DNA from: Janthinobacterium sp. BJB426
Lineage (GTDB): Bacteria > Pseudomonadota > Gammaproteobacteria > Burkholderiales > Burkholderiaceae_D
Assembly: GCF_002735705.1 (NCBI RefSeq)
Contig: NZ_PDZL01000009.1
Span: forward strand, 124,001-188,000
Length of the DNA stretch: 64,000 nucleotides
Direction: 5' to 3'
The notes below the pieces were generated by a model. That model saw nothing but the letters and a program-made list of their open reading frames with translations. It was not told the origin of the DNA and searched no databases. The translations under genes were made by a program, and so were the position numbers. Every line of letters starts with the position of its first letter. Positions within the stretch are counted from its first letter, which is position 1. Positions 55,165 through 63,275 of this stretch are shown in pieces.

Positions 55165-55581
55165 GATCGATCTCTCAAAAAGCATGGAAGGGTGCGCCGC
55201 TCGGCGCGTGTGTCCACATGCGATTGTTGCCGCTCCCGTCCAGGCTACTGTTGCGAGCAAGGTGGGGAGTGCGTTTCAAGGTCAGGCATGGATGGGGCCT
55301 GCACTACTGGGTCTGGTGTTGCCGTTCAATTTCTTATCAGGAACTAAACTTATTTGTTTGAATTATATCATATTGTGCGGCCGTGTAACGGCCGGGATTG
55401 CTTTGCAAGGCATGGCGTTGTTGAATGGATACTGATGACATGCGGCCGCGGGCGTGCATCCTGGCTGCGCGTTACTCCGTTCGGCTTAATGAAATGTCAT
55501 CAACTCGTCATGCAGCCTGTTTAGTATGTACATTCGTATGCAAATCATAAGTTCGTTGTCATTTTACTGACCAGGAAAACC
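55165..55581. other. 417-bp divergent regulatory region between a PEP-CTERM gene and exeM
   Basis: No gene is seen. An AT-rich centre (55335-55375) contains ATTATA, a minus-strand TATAAT facing the PEP-CTERM gene. The right part carries the Pho-box-like repeats facing the nuclease. CGGCCGTG-TAACGGCCG (55379-55395) forms a small inverted repeat. Confidence 0.5.
55494..55527 (+). promoter_or_regulatory. Pho-box-like promoter of the extracellular nuclease
   Basis: TGTCAT (55495-55500) and CGTCAT (55506-55511) are direct repeats exactly 11 bp apart, as in PhoB sites, and TAGTAT (55522-55527) sits about 10 bp further on as a -10 element. Regulation by PhoB is inferred from this layout and from the nuclease downstream. 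Confidence 0.5.
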
Positions 55582-58500
55582 ATGACTTCCCACCTTGCCG
55601 CCTCGTCCGTTTCGCCCTTGTCCCTGCGTAAATACTTGCGCCTGACGGTCATGGCCGCCGTGCTGGCCAGCCTGTCCCTGCCAGCCCTGGCCGCCTCCGA
55701 CATCGTCATCAGCCAGGTGTATGGGGGCGGCGGCAACACGGGTGCCGTGTACCGCAACGATTTCATCGAGCTGTTCAACCGTGGCGCCAGTCCCGTCGAC
55801 CTGAGCAACTGGAGCGTGCAATACGCATCCGCCGCTGGCACGAGCTGGTCCGTGACGGCCTTGCCGGCTATCGATTTGCAAGCTGGCCAGTATTTGCTGG
55901 TCCAGCAAGCCAAGGGCGCGGGCGGCACGCAGGACTTGCCGACGCCGGACGCCACGGGCAGCCTGGCCATGTCCGGCACGGCAGGCAAGGTACTGTTGAG
56001 TAATAACAAGACGGCGCAAACGGGCGCCAGCCCCACGGGTGCGGCCGTCATCGACCTGGTCGGCTTCGGCACGGCCAACGGCTTTGAAGGGGCCGTGGCA
56101 CAAGCGCCCTCGAATACCTTGTCTATCCTGCGCGCGAATGGCGGCTGCGGCGACACGGACGATAACAGCGTGGATTTTGCCACCGGCAGCGTGACGCCGC
56201 GCAATACGGCTTCGCCACTGAATGTGTGCGGCGGCCCTATCGTGCACCAGATCGTCACCAGCTGCCCCGCCAGCCTGGCCCTGGCCGTGGGCAATGGCGG
56301 CAGCGCCGTGCTGCGCGCGTCCGACGTGGATGGCGTCGTGAATGCCGCTATCTTGAGCTCGCCCGCCGTGGCCGGCATCAGCCTGGGCAACTTCAGCGCG
56401 GCCGGCGTGGCGGGCGAGAGCGCCATGGTCAGCCTGCTGGTGGCCGCTGGCGTGCCGGTGGGCAATTATCCCGTCATCGTGAATTTCAGCAATGACCAGC
56501 AGCAGAGCGCCAGCTGCAAGATCGATGTCGCCGTGCAAGGCCTGGCCGCCGTCAGCCACACGATTCCGCAAATCCAGGGCGCGGGCGCCACCAGCCCCTA
56601 CGCCAATTCCGTGCAAACGACGCAAGGCGTGGTGACCTTGAAAGTGGGCACGGGCTTCTTCATGCAGGACGCGGCCGGCGATGGCGACCCATCGACGTCG
56701 GACGGTATCTTTGTATACACGGGCGCGACGGCCACCACCGTGCAGCCGGGCGAACTGGTGCGCGTGACGGGCACGGTGGTCGAATACACGCCCTCGGGCG
56801 CGAAAAATTCCTATACGGAATTCAAGGACGTGACGGCCATCCTCGTGCAAAGCGCGGGCCACAGCATCGTGCCGACGAATGTAACCTTACCGAACGAAAA
56901 CCTGGCCGCCGTGGAAGGCATGCTGGTGCGCTTCACGCAACCGTTGACCGTGTCGCAAAACGCCTATCTGGGCGCGCGCGGTGAATTGACCCTGTCGGCG
57001 GGCCGGCGCGAAGTGCCGACCAATCACCATCCGGCTGGCTCCGCCGAGGCGCAAGCCTTGATCGCCGCCAATGCGAACAACCTGATTGTGCTCGATGATG
57101 GCATCTTCGTCACGCCGCCCAGCATTCCGTATCTTGGCCAGGACAACACCGTGCGCAGCGGCGATACGGTGGCCGACTTGACGGGCGTGGTGGATTTCGG
57201 TGCCATCGGCGGTGGCGGCGCCGCCTACAAATTGCAGCCGACGCAAACGCCGCAATTCTCGCGCGACAATCCGCGCACGGGCAGCCCGGAACTGCCATCC
57301 GGCAACGTCAAGGTGGCCAGCGCGAATGTGTTGAATTTCTTCACGACCTTTACGAATGGCAACAATATCTTTGGCCAGACGGGGCAGGGCTGTACCGTGG
57401 GCGCATCGACCACCAAGAGCAATTGCCGCGGCGCCGACAACCTGGCCGAGTTCGAGCGCCAGCGCGACAAGATCGTCGCCGAGCTCAAGGCTATCGATGC
57501 GGACGTGGTGGGCTTGATGGAAATCCAGAACAATGGCGAAATAGCCGTCACTTACCTGGTCGAACAGTTGAACGCTGCCATCGGCGGCGTCACGTATGCC
57601 GTCGTGCCGAAACCGGCCGCCACGGGCACGGACGCCATCCGCGTGGCAATGATCTACAAGCCAGGCAAGCTGGGCCTGGTGGGCGGCGCCTTGTCGGACG
57701 CCAACGCCATCAACAACCGGCCACCGATGGCGCAAACTTTTCTTGCAAGCAATGGCGAGAAATTCTCGCTGATCGTCAATCACCTGAAATCGAAGGGCAG
57801 CTGCCCCTCGAGCGGGCTGGATGCGGACCAGAACGATAGCCAGAGTTGCTGGAACGCCACCCGCGTGCAGCAAGCCCAGCGCCTGGTGGGCAGCTTTGTG
57901 CCGCAGGTGGCGGCCGCTGCCGGCGACGCGGACGTGCTGGTCATCGGGGACTTGAACTCATATGGTGCGGAAGACCCGATCCAGGTCATCACGGGCGTCG
58001 GCTTCGTCAACGAACTCGAGCGTTTCGTGCGGCCGTCCGGCATGCCGTATTCGTACGTATTCGGCGGCCAGAGCGGCTACCTCGACCATGCACTGGCCAG
58101 TGCGTCGCTGAGCCCGCAAGTGGCCGGTGTGGCCGAATGGCATGTGAATGCGGACGAGCCGGAAATGATCGACTACAACATCGACTCGGCCAAGCCGCAA
58201 GACTTGTACAACGGCTTGCCCTACCGCGCCTCGGACCACGATCCCGTCGTCATCAGCCTGGACTTGCAACCGGCCTACCGCGACGTCACGGCCGGCGTGG
58301 CGACAACCAGCTCGGGCCTCACGTACAGCCGCGCGACGCAAAAATACACGGGCACGTTCTCGTTTACCAACACGGGCATGAGCGCCTTGAACGGTCCGTT
58401 CCAGGTGGTGTTCGGCGGCTTGCCGGCTGGCGTGACCCTGGCGAATGCCACGGGCAGCCATGCGGGCGCCGAGTATGTCACCGTCAACGCGGCCAGCCTG

Positions 58501-58596
58501 GCGCCGGGCGCGACGGCCTCGTTTGCCGTCAGTTTCACCAATCCGTCGAAAGTGACGATCCATTATTCCGCCAGCATTTTCGCCGGCAACTTCTAA
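55582..58596 (+). CDS. ExeM/NucH-family extracellular endonuclease
   Basis: A 1,004-residue secreted nuclease. AGGAAAACC precedes the ATG and a signal peptide ends near ALAA (about residue 36). Domains in order are a lamin-tail domain (IVISQVYGGGGNTGAVYRNDFIELFN, about 38-210), a linker, and an OB-fold like YhcR (TTQGVVTLKVGTGFFMQD, about 345-560). The endonuclease/exonuclease/phosphatase domain then starts at KVASANVLNFFTTF, with GLMEIQNNGE, VNHLKSKGS, VIGDLNSYGAEDP and SDHDPVVISL. The metal- and His-containing catalytic motifs are intact. A final beta-sandwich (about 895-1004) has no PEP-CTERM tail. It degrades extracellular DNA for phosphate or biofilm turnover. A Pho-box-like promoter precedes it. 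Confidence 0.93.
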   Translation: MTSHLAASSVSPLSLRKYLRLTVMAAVLASLSLPALAASDIVISQVYGGGGNTGAVYRNDFIELFNRGASPVDLSNWSVQYASAAGTSWSVTALPAIDLQAGQYLLVQQAKGAGGTQDLPTPDATGSLAMSGTAGKVLLSNNKTAQTGASPTGAAVIDLVGFGTANGFEGAVAQAPSNTLSILRANGGCGDTDDNSVDFATGSVTPRNTASPLNVCGGPIVHQIVTSCPASLALAVGNGGSAVLRASDVDGVVNAAILSSPAVAGISLGNFSAAGVAGESAMVSLLVAAGVPVGNYPVIVNFSNDQQQSASCKIDVAVQGLAAVSHTIPQIQGAGATSPYANSVQTTQGVVTLKVGTGFFMQDAAGDGDPSTSDGIFVYTGATATTVQPGELVRVTGTVVEYTPSGAKNSYTEFKDVTAILVQSAGHSIVPTNVTLPNENLAAVEGMLVRFTQPLTVSQNAYLGARGELTLSAGRREVPTNHHPAGSAEAQALIAANANNLIVLDDGIFVTPPSIPYLGQDNTVRSGDTVADLTGVVDFGAIGGGGAAYKLQPTQTPQFSRDNPRTGSPELPSGNVKVASANVLNFFTTFTNGNNIFGQTGQGCTVGASTTKSNCRGADNLAEFERQRDKIVAELKAIDADVVGLMEIQNNGEIAVTYLVEQLNAAIGGVTYAVVPKPAATGTDAIRVAMIYKPGKLGLVGGALSDANAINNRPPMAQTFLASNGEKFSLIVNHLKSKGSCPSSGLDADQNDSQSCWNATRVQQAQRLVGSFVPQVAAAAGDADVLVIGDLNSYGAEDPIQVITGVGFVNELERFVRPSGMPYSYVFGGQSGYLDHALASASLSPQVAGVAEWHVNADEPEMIDYNIDSAKPQDLYNGLPYRASDHDPVVISLDLQPAYRDVTAGVATTSSGLTYSRATQKYTGTFSFTNTGMSALNGPFQVVFGGLPAGVTLANATGSHAGAEYVTVNAASLAPGATASFAVSFTNPSKVTIHYSASIFAGNF

Positions 58597-58606
58597 GGAC
58601 ACCATC

Positions 58607-59263
58607 ATGCTGACAACGACACTTAATCTGGCTCTGCGCCGCGCCGTGCTGGGCGCCATGCTGGCTGCCAGCTCCAGCGTGGCACTGGCGGATCCGCTCG
58701 GCTATCGCGTGGAAATCGACACGAGCCAGTTTTCGGGCGCCGGTTTCCTCGACTTCGCCTTTATCGCCGGTAACAGCCCCGTGCCCGGCGCCAGCGCCGT
58801 GCTCAGCAATTTTTCGGGCGCGTTCGGCGCGCTGGAATCGCTGGAAGGCAATGTCAGCGGCAGCGTGCCCGGTACCTTGACCTTTGGAAACAGCGGCGCC
58901 TACAACGACTGGTTTCACAACGTGACCCTGGGCGGCAAGTTCGGTTTCAACGTCGTCTTCGGCGGTGATTTCCTGAGCACGGCCGGCAACGCGGGCACGA
59001 CATTTGGCGTAGGCTTGCTCGACTACACCGGCACCACTTACCTGGGCAATGCAAATGGCAACCTCGTGCAATTCGAACTGACGCCGCTGAACGGCGGCTT
59101 GCCCGCCGGCATTACGGGCAGCAGCTACGCCAGCATCGCGACGATCTCGGCCGTGCCGGAAGCGTCGGAATGGATGATGTTGACGGGCGGCCTGGCGCTG
59201 ATCGGTTTTGCCCTGCGCCGCCGTCAATCCGCCACACGCCCATCGTCTATTTATTTGAAATAG
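58607..59263 (+). CDS. PEP-CTERM-type protein with a variant PEA sorting motif
   Basis: A 218-residue exported protein, with AAGGA before the ATG, a signal peptide ending near ALA (about 26), and a beta-rich body (DPLGYRVEIDTSQFSGAGFLDFAFI, FNVVFGGDFLST). It resembles the NF038129-type PEP-CTERM family. The C-terminus has the sorting architecture (VPEASEWMMLTGGLALIGFALRRR), but the third position of the PEP triplet is Ala. A 15-residue tail follows the Arg cluster, longer than usual. It lies 10 bp after the nuclease gene, so the two are likely cotranscribed. Confidence 0.85.
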   Translation: MLTTTLNLALRRAVLGAMLAASSSVALADPLGYRVEIDTSQFSGAGFLDFAFIAGNSPVPGASAVLSNFSGAFGALESLEGNVSGSVPGTLTFGNSGAYNDWFHNVTLGGKFGFNVVFGGDFLSTAGNAGTTFGVGLLDYTGTTYLGNANGNLVQFELTPLNGGLPAGITGSSYASIATISAVPEASEWMMLTGGLALIGFALRRRQSATRPSSIYLK

Positions 59264-59383
59264 CTATAAATCAGGAAACTAAATTGTATTGGTCACCGTT
59301 TTACGCTTGATGCATAGTAAAAAACTTGTCGGGTAGTCTAGTTTTTCATGGACTGCCGCCAACTTTTTTCGGGAGATGCATCG

Positions 59384-60106
59384 ATGCCTGGCCATATCCT
59401 GGTGCTGGACCCGGCGCCCGCCATGCAAGCGCTGCTGGCGCATAACCTGGCGGGCGCCGGCTACCGGGTCAGTTGCGCCGTGGATGCGCGTGGCGCGCTG
59501 GCGCTGCTGGCAATTGACCCGCCCGACGTGCTGTTGCTGGAATGGGAATTGCCGGATGCGTCCGGCATCGCGCTGCTGCGCCAGGTACGCCAGGATGGCG
59601 TGCTGTGCGACTTGCCCATCATCATGCTCAGCGCGCGCGACAGCGAACAGGACAAGGTGCTGGCGCTGGACAGCGGCGCCGACGATTATCTGTGCAAGCC
59701 TGTCGGCCCCCGCGAAATGCTGGCCCGCGTGCATGCGCTGCTGCGCCGGCGCGCGCCTGCGGCCTTGCGTGCAGGCGCAAGCACGGCCAGCGCCACCGCC
59801 TTGCGCCTCGATCCGCACACCCGGCGCGTGACGGCCGGCAAGGTGCCCGTCAATCTGGGCCGCGTGGAATTCAAGTTGCTGCATTTCTTCATGCACCATC
59901 CGGGCAGGGTGCATAGCCGCGCGCAGCTGCTGGACCAGGTGTGGGGCCATGCCGCGTATCTCGACGAACGCACGGTCGACGCCCACGTGGGACGCTTGCG
60001 GCAAGCCTTGCAGCCGGGCGGCTGCGGCCACCGCATCGAAACCGTGCGCGGCAGCGGCTATCGCTACCTGGCGCTTGACGCCTTTGACACCGCCGTGCGC
60101 GCCTGA
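59384..60106 (+). CDS. PhoB/OmpR-family response regulator with Glu at the phosphorylation site
   Basis: A 240-residue regulator. The start at 59384 has GGGAGA eight bases upstream; ATG at 59348 is an alternative. The receiver domain has ILVLDPAPAMQALL, where only one of the usual two acidic residues remains. The phospho-acceptor motif reads LLLEWELPDASG, with Glu53 in place of Asp; the switch Ser and LCKP Lys are kept. The winged helix is PhoB-like (VEFKLLHFFMHHPGRVHSRAQLLDQVWG, DERTVDAHVGRLRQAL, VRGSGYRYLA). It may act without phosphorylation. No kinase is adjacent. The stop overlaps epsA by one base, so it may control the EPS/PEP-CTERM system with EpsA. Confidence 0.9.
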   Translation: MPGHILVLDPAPAMQALLAHNLAGAGYRVSCAVDARGALALLAIDPPDVLLLEWELPDASGIALLRQVRQDGVLCDLPIIMLSARDSEQDKVLALDSGADDYLCKPVGPREMLARVHALLRRRAPAALRAGASTASATALRLDPHTRRVTAGKVPVNLGRVEFKLLHFFMHHPGRVHSRAQLLDQVWGHAAYLDERTVDAHVGRLRQALQPGGCGHRIETVRGSGYRYLALDAFDTAVRA

Positions 60107-60789
60107 TGCTGCTGACGGGGCGGGAACAGGAATACCTGCTGCACGCCATACTCGGCGCGCATGGCATCGCCGTGCCCGGCGATTTCTTTTTGTGGAGCCA
60201 GGGGCCGCTGCAGGCGCTGCTGCCGCATGCCGTGCTCGTCTGCGCGCAGCTGGGCGCCGATGGCGGCGTGGTGCGCAGCGCGGCCTGGCATAGCGCGGTG
60301 CTGGCCGAGGCCGAGGTGCGGGCGCTCAGCGACCCGCGCAAGGGACAGGTGGCGCGGCTGGCGCAAGCCTGGCGCGCAGGCGGGCGGCGCGTGGCCATCC
60401 TCGACGGAGTCCTCGTGCATGGCAGCGCGGCTGCGGGCGCCGGCAGTTTTTTTGCCCTGTTTTGCGCCTCCTGCGCCTCCCGGCCTGACCCGGCGCGCCA
60501 GGCGTATGTGCTGGAATTGCTGCTGCCCTACCTGCATATCCATTGGCTGGCGCTGCCGGACGGAGCGCAGGCAGCGCCCACCGGCGCGGCGCGCGCGGCC
60601 AGTGCGCGCGAGCTGGAAGTGTTGCACTGGGTCAGCATCGGCAAGAGCAATGAGGAGGTGGGGCAAATTCTCGGCATCAGCGGCGGGACCGTGAAAAGCC
60701 ATTTGCAGCGCATCTACAAATTATTGGGTGTGAGCAATCGCACGCAAGCCGTGTCGCGCGGCATCGCGCTGCGCCTGCTGGCCGCCTGA
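60106..60789 (+). CDS. epsA: EpsA, LuxR-type regulator associated with exosortase B
   Basis: A 227-residue regulator. The N-terminal domain has the EpsA features FFLWSQGPLQALLPHAVLVCAQ (about residues 27-48) and LLPYLHIHWLAL. The C-terminal GerE/LuxR helix-turn-helix is ASARELEVLHWVSIGKSNEEVGQILG followed by TVKSHLQRIYKLLGVSNRTQAVS. EpsA proteins occur with XrtB EPS loci and are taken to control EPS expression. Here the gene is about 7 kb after the end of the EPS locus and is translationally coupled (TGATG) to the PhoB-like regulator. Confidence 0.9.
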   Translation: MLLTGREQEYLLHAILGAHGIAVPGDFFLWSQGPLQALLPHAVLVCAQLGADGGVVRSAAWHSAVLAEAEVRALSDPRKGQVARLAQAWRAGGRRVAILDGVLVHGSAAAGAGSFFALFCASCASRPDPARQAYVLELLLPYLHIHWLALPDGAQAAPTGAARAASARELEVLHWVSIGKSNEEVGQILGISGGTVKSHLQRIYKLLGVSNRTQAVSRGIALRLLAA

Positions 60790-60795
60790 AGCCGC

Positions 60796-61167
60796 TTAGC
60801 GCTGCGGCCGGGGTGCGGCGGTTGTGTGCGTGCCGCCATCGTTGAACTGATCCTCGGTGCCGGGCGCCACGCGCGCCACGAGCGGGCTGGCGCGCAGGCG
60901 CGTGACTTCGTCCGGCGTCAGCAGGGCGGCAAAGCCGTTCAGCACGGCCGTATATTGGTATTGCACCGTGGCGTCGGGCACCAGCGACAGCACGGCGCGC
61001 CGGCCGGCTTCCCGCTGCGCTTGCCGTTGGGCCGCATCGGCTGCCATGCTTGTTGGCGGCGGGGCCACCAGTTGCACAATATATGCTTGTCGTTGTGCCG
61101 CCGCTGCGCCGGCCGGCAGTACGCTGGCGGCGGCCAGGATGGCAAGGCTGAAACGGATTGCAGACAT
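60796..61167 (-). CDS. Small secreted inhibitor-I9-domain protein
   Basis: A 123-residue exported protein. The start at 61167 has GGGAG six bases upstream and opens a signal peptide (LAILAAASVLPAGAAAA); the frame further upstream is not conserved. The body matches the subtilisin-propeptide (I9) fold: QAYIVQLVAP, VQYQYTAVLNGFAALLTPDEVTRLRASPLVARV. The protease domain that normally follows is absent: after APGTEDQFNDGG the protein ends. It could be a free-standing inhibitor or chaperone of a subtilase encoded elsewhere, or the remnant of a truncated S8 protease. Convergent with epsA, 6 bp apart. Confidence 0.78.
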   Translation of the reverse strand: MSAIRFSLAILAAASVLPAGAAAAQRQAYIVQLVAPPPTSMAADAAQRQAQREAGRRAVLSLVPDATVQYQYTAVLNGFAALLTPDEVTRLRASPLVARVAPGTEDQFNDGGTHTTAAPRPQR

Positions 61168-61589
61168 GCAAGCTCCCAAGGCAGGCCGCATGGCCGCTCG
61201 TGCGCCGATTGTACGCCGGTCGCAAGGCGGGTGGCGCGCGACTTGCGTCAGGGAAAACGCGATGTTTTCCCTCGGAATTTTGTTGTTTTCAGTACAAACA
61301 AAAGATTGTATTAACCATAAGCGGCATGGTAGCCTGCTAAGTAAGCCTCGGGAAATTAGTGTGAATTTATGACGAACAGAACCGGATGCTATGCAAGGCG
61401 CTCGCTGCGACGCAGTGCGAGCATTGCTAGCAGTGAGCAACGCCGCCTAGCGCCGGTTATGGAAGTCAGAAATTACAATAATTTATTGGGGGTTACTTAG
61501 GCATCAGGCAGGCGCGCACCGCCTGTGCGCGGCCACTAGCGGCGCACATGGCGGCAACGTATTGAAGGTAGGCAAGAAGGAGTTACCGG
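61168..61589. other. 422-bp intergenic region before gspG
   Basis: No gene is seen. The left 120 bp serve as promoter region of the I9 gene. The centre holds the branched inverted repeat listed separately (61380-61458). An AT-rich TTACAATAATTTATTGG (61473-61489) follows and may be the gspG promoter. Confidence 0.5.
61380..61458. repeat. Complex inverted repeat / structured RNA candidate (three-way-junction fold)
   Basis: The outer helix AACCGG/CCGGTT (61380-61385 with 61453-61458) continues as GCTA/TAGC (61388-61391 with 61448-61451) and GGCG/CGCC (61397-61400 with 61441-61444). It encloses two hairpins: CTCGC/GCGAG (61401-61405 with 61417-61421) and TTGCT/AGCAA (61424-61428 with 61436-61440). 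It may be a cis-regulatory RNA, or a dispersed repeat of REP or MITE type. Confidence 0.5.
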
Positions 61590-62033
61590 ATGCATGCAGC
61601 ACACAGGCAGAACCTTGCGGCAACGCGCCATGCGCGCGGCTTTACCTTGCTCGAACTGTTGGTCGTCATCGTGATCATCGGCTTGCTGGCGGCATATGTC
61701 GGCCCCAAATATTTCGCCCAATTGGGCAAGTCCGAAGTAACGGTGGCCAAGGCGCAGATCGAGGCGTTTGAAAAATCGCTCGATACCTACCGGCTCGACG
61801 TGGGGCGCTACCCGACCACGGAAGAAGGCCTGGCCGCGCTGCTGGTCGCGCCGCCCGCCGCCGGCACGCGCTGGAATGGTCCCTACCTGAAAAAGGCCGT
61901 GCCGCTCGACCCGTGGGGCCATGCCTATCAATACCGCGCGCCCGGCAGCAAGGGCGAGTATGACATCGTCTCGATGGGCAAGGATGGCCAGCCGGGCGGC
62001 AGCGGCGAGAACGCCGACATCAGCTCGCAATAG
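61590..62033 (+). CDS. gspG: Type II secretion major pseudopilin GspG
   Basis: A 147-residue prepilin-like protein. AAGGAG precedes the ATG. The prepilin peptidase site is ARGFTLLELLVVIVIIGLLAAYVGPKYF, with cleavage after Gly and the conserved Glu at +5. The globular part has the GspG signature RYPTTEEGLAALL, WNGPYLKKAVPLDPWGHAYQYR and DIVSMGKDGQPGGSGENADI, which includes the Ca-binding loop acids. It forms the periplasmic pseudopilus that pushes folded exoproteins through the outer membrane. First gene of gspG-gspF-gspE here. Confidence 0.96.
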   Translation: MHAAHRQNLAATRHARGFTLLELLVVIVIIGLLAAYVGPKYFAQLGKSEVTVAKAQIEAFEKSLDTYRLDVGRYPTTEEGLAALLVAPPAAGTRWNGPYLKKAVPLDPWGHAYQYRAPGSKGEYDIVSMGKDGQPGGSGENADISSQ

Positions 62034-62069
62034 CGCCAGCGCCATTCTTTTTCCTACGGACAAGCCATC

Positions 62070-63275
62070 ATGCAGTTCGAAGTACGCGCGCTTTCCACGG
62101 ACCAGGCAGTTGCTACCTTGCATACGTGCGTGATCGACGGCCGCGACGAAGCCGACGCGCGCCGCCAGGCCGAGGCGCGCGGCCTGTTCGTCAGCGCCAT
62201 CCGCCCTGTGCGGGCCACGCCGTTCAGCGCGGCCGGACGCCAGCGTGCGCGGGCCCTGCCCCTGCTGCTGTTCAGCCAGGAGTTGCTGGCGCTGCTGAAC
62301 GCGGGCCTGGGCATCGTCGAAGGGCTGGAAGCCTTGCTGGAAAAGGAAGCGTCGCCGGCCACGCGCAGCGTGCTCACGCGCCTGCTGGAAGGCTTGCGCG
62401 AAGGCAAGCGCTTTTCCGCCGTGCTGGGCGAGCAAGCGGAGCTGTTTCCGCCCTTGTACATCGGCATCGTCAAGGCGGCCGAAGGCACGAGCGACTTGCC
62501 GCGCGCCTTGTCGCGCTACATCGACTACCAGCAGCGCATCGATACGGTGCGCAGTAAAATCGTCAGCGCCGCCATCTATCCCGCCATCCTGCTGGCCGTG
62601 GGCGGCGGCGTCAGCGCCTTCCTGATCAGCTATGTGGTGCCCCGTTTTGCCGAGGTCTACAAGGGCGCCGGGCGCAACCTGCCGTGGATGTCGCAAGTGA
62701 TGCTCAGCTGGGGCCAGTTCGTCACCGAACACGGCGTGCTGCTGTTGCTCGGGCTGGCGCTGGTCAGCAGCATGGTGTTCACGGCCGTGCTGCGCGTGCT
62801 GCGCCATGGCGGCGTGGCGCGCCTGCTGGCGAAACTGCCCGGCATCGGCGAGCGCGTGCGCATCTATGAACTGTCGCGCCTGTACCTGACCCTGGGCATG
62901 CTGGCCGAAGGCGGCATCACCATCGTGCAGGCGATTGCCACCGTGCAAGCGATGGTGTCGCCGGGCATGCAGGCGTCGTTGCAGCAGGCGCGCGGCGCCA
63001 TCGAGGCGGGCCAGCCCCTGTCGTTGGCGTTTGAGCAGCATCAATTGACGACGCCGATTTCCCTGCGCATGCTGCGCGTGGGCGAGCGCACGGGCGACAT
63101 GGGCCCCATGCTGACGCAGTCGGCCGCCTTTTACGACGGCGAAATCAGCCGCTGGATCGACCGTTTTACGCGCACGTTCGAACCCTTGCTGATGGCCGCC
63201 ATCGGCCTGGTCGTGGGCGCCATCGTGATCCTGCTGTACATGCCCATCTTTGACCTTGCTGGCGATATTTCATGA
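62070..63275 (+). CDS. gspF: Type II secretion inner-membrane platform protein GspF
   Basis: A 401-residue protein with two T2SSF repeats. The first cytosolic repeat holds FSQELLALLNAGLGIVEGLEALL, the second YELSRLYLTLGMLAEGGITIVQAI. Three transmembrane helices are seen, including IYPAILLAVGGGVSAFLISYVVPRF and MAAIGLVVGAIVILLYMPIF at the end. It forms the membrane platform that links the ATPase to the pseudopilus. The stop overlaps gspE (ATGA). Confidence 0.94.
   Translation: MQFEVRALSTDQAVATLHTCVIDGRDEADARRQAEARGLFVSAIRPVRATPFSAAGRQRARALPLLLFSQELLALLNAGLGIVEGLEALLEKEASPATRSVLTRLLEGLREGKRFSAVLGEQAELFPPLYIGIVKAAEGTSDLPRALSRYIDYQQRIDTVRSKIVSAAIYPAILLAVGGGVSAFLISYVVPRFAEVYKGAGRNLPWMSQVMLSWGQFVTEHGVLLLLGLALVSSMVFTAVLRVLRHGGVARLLAKLPGIGERVRIYELSRLYLTLGMLAEGGITIVQAIATVQAMVSPGMQASLQQARGAIEAGQPLSLAFEQHQLTTPISLRMLRVGERTGDMGPMLTQSAAFYDGEISRWIDRFTRTFEPLLMAAIGLVVGAIVILLYMPIFDLAGDIS

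Noticed and set aside
55557-55574. Second Pho-box-like string TTGTCATTTTACTGACCA before exeM
   Set aside because: The second half-site matches poorly, and the site overlaps the expected leader and ribosome site.
61380-61458. Integron attC site
   Set aside because: The inverted repeat lacks the GTTRRRY/RYYYAAC core sites and branches into two hairpins; no integrase is present.
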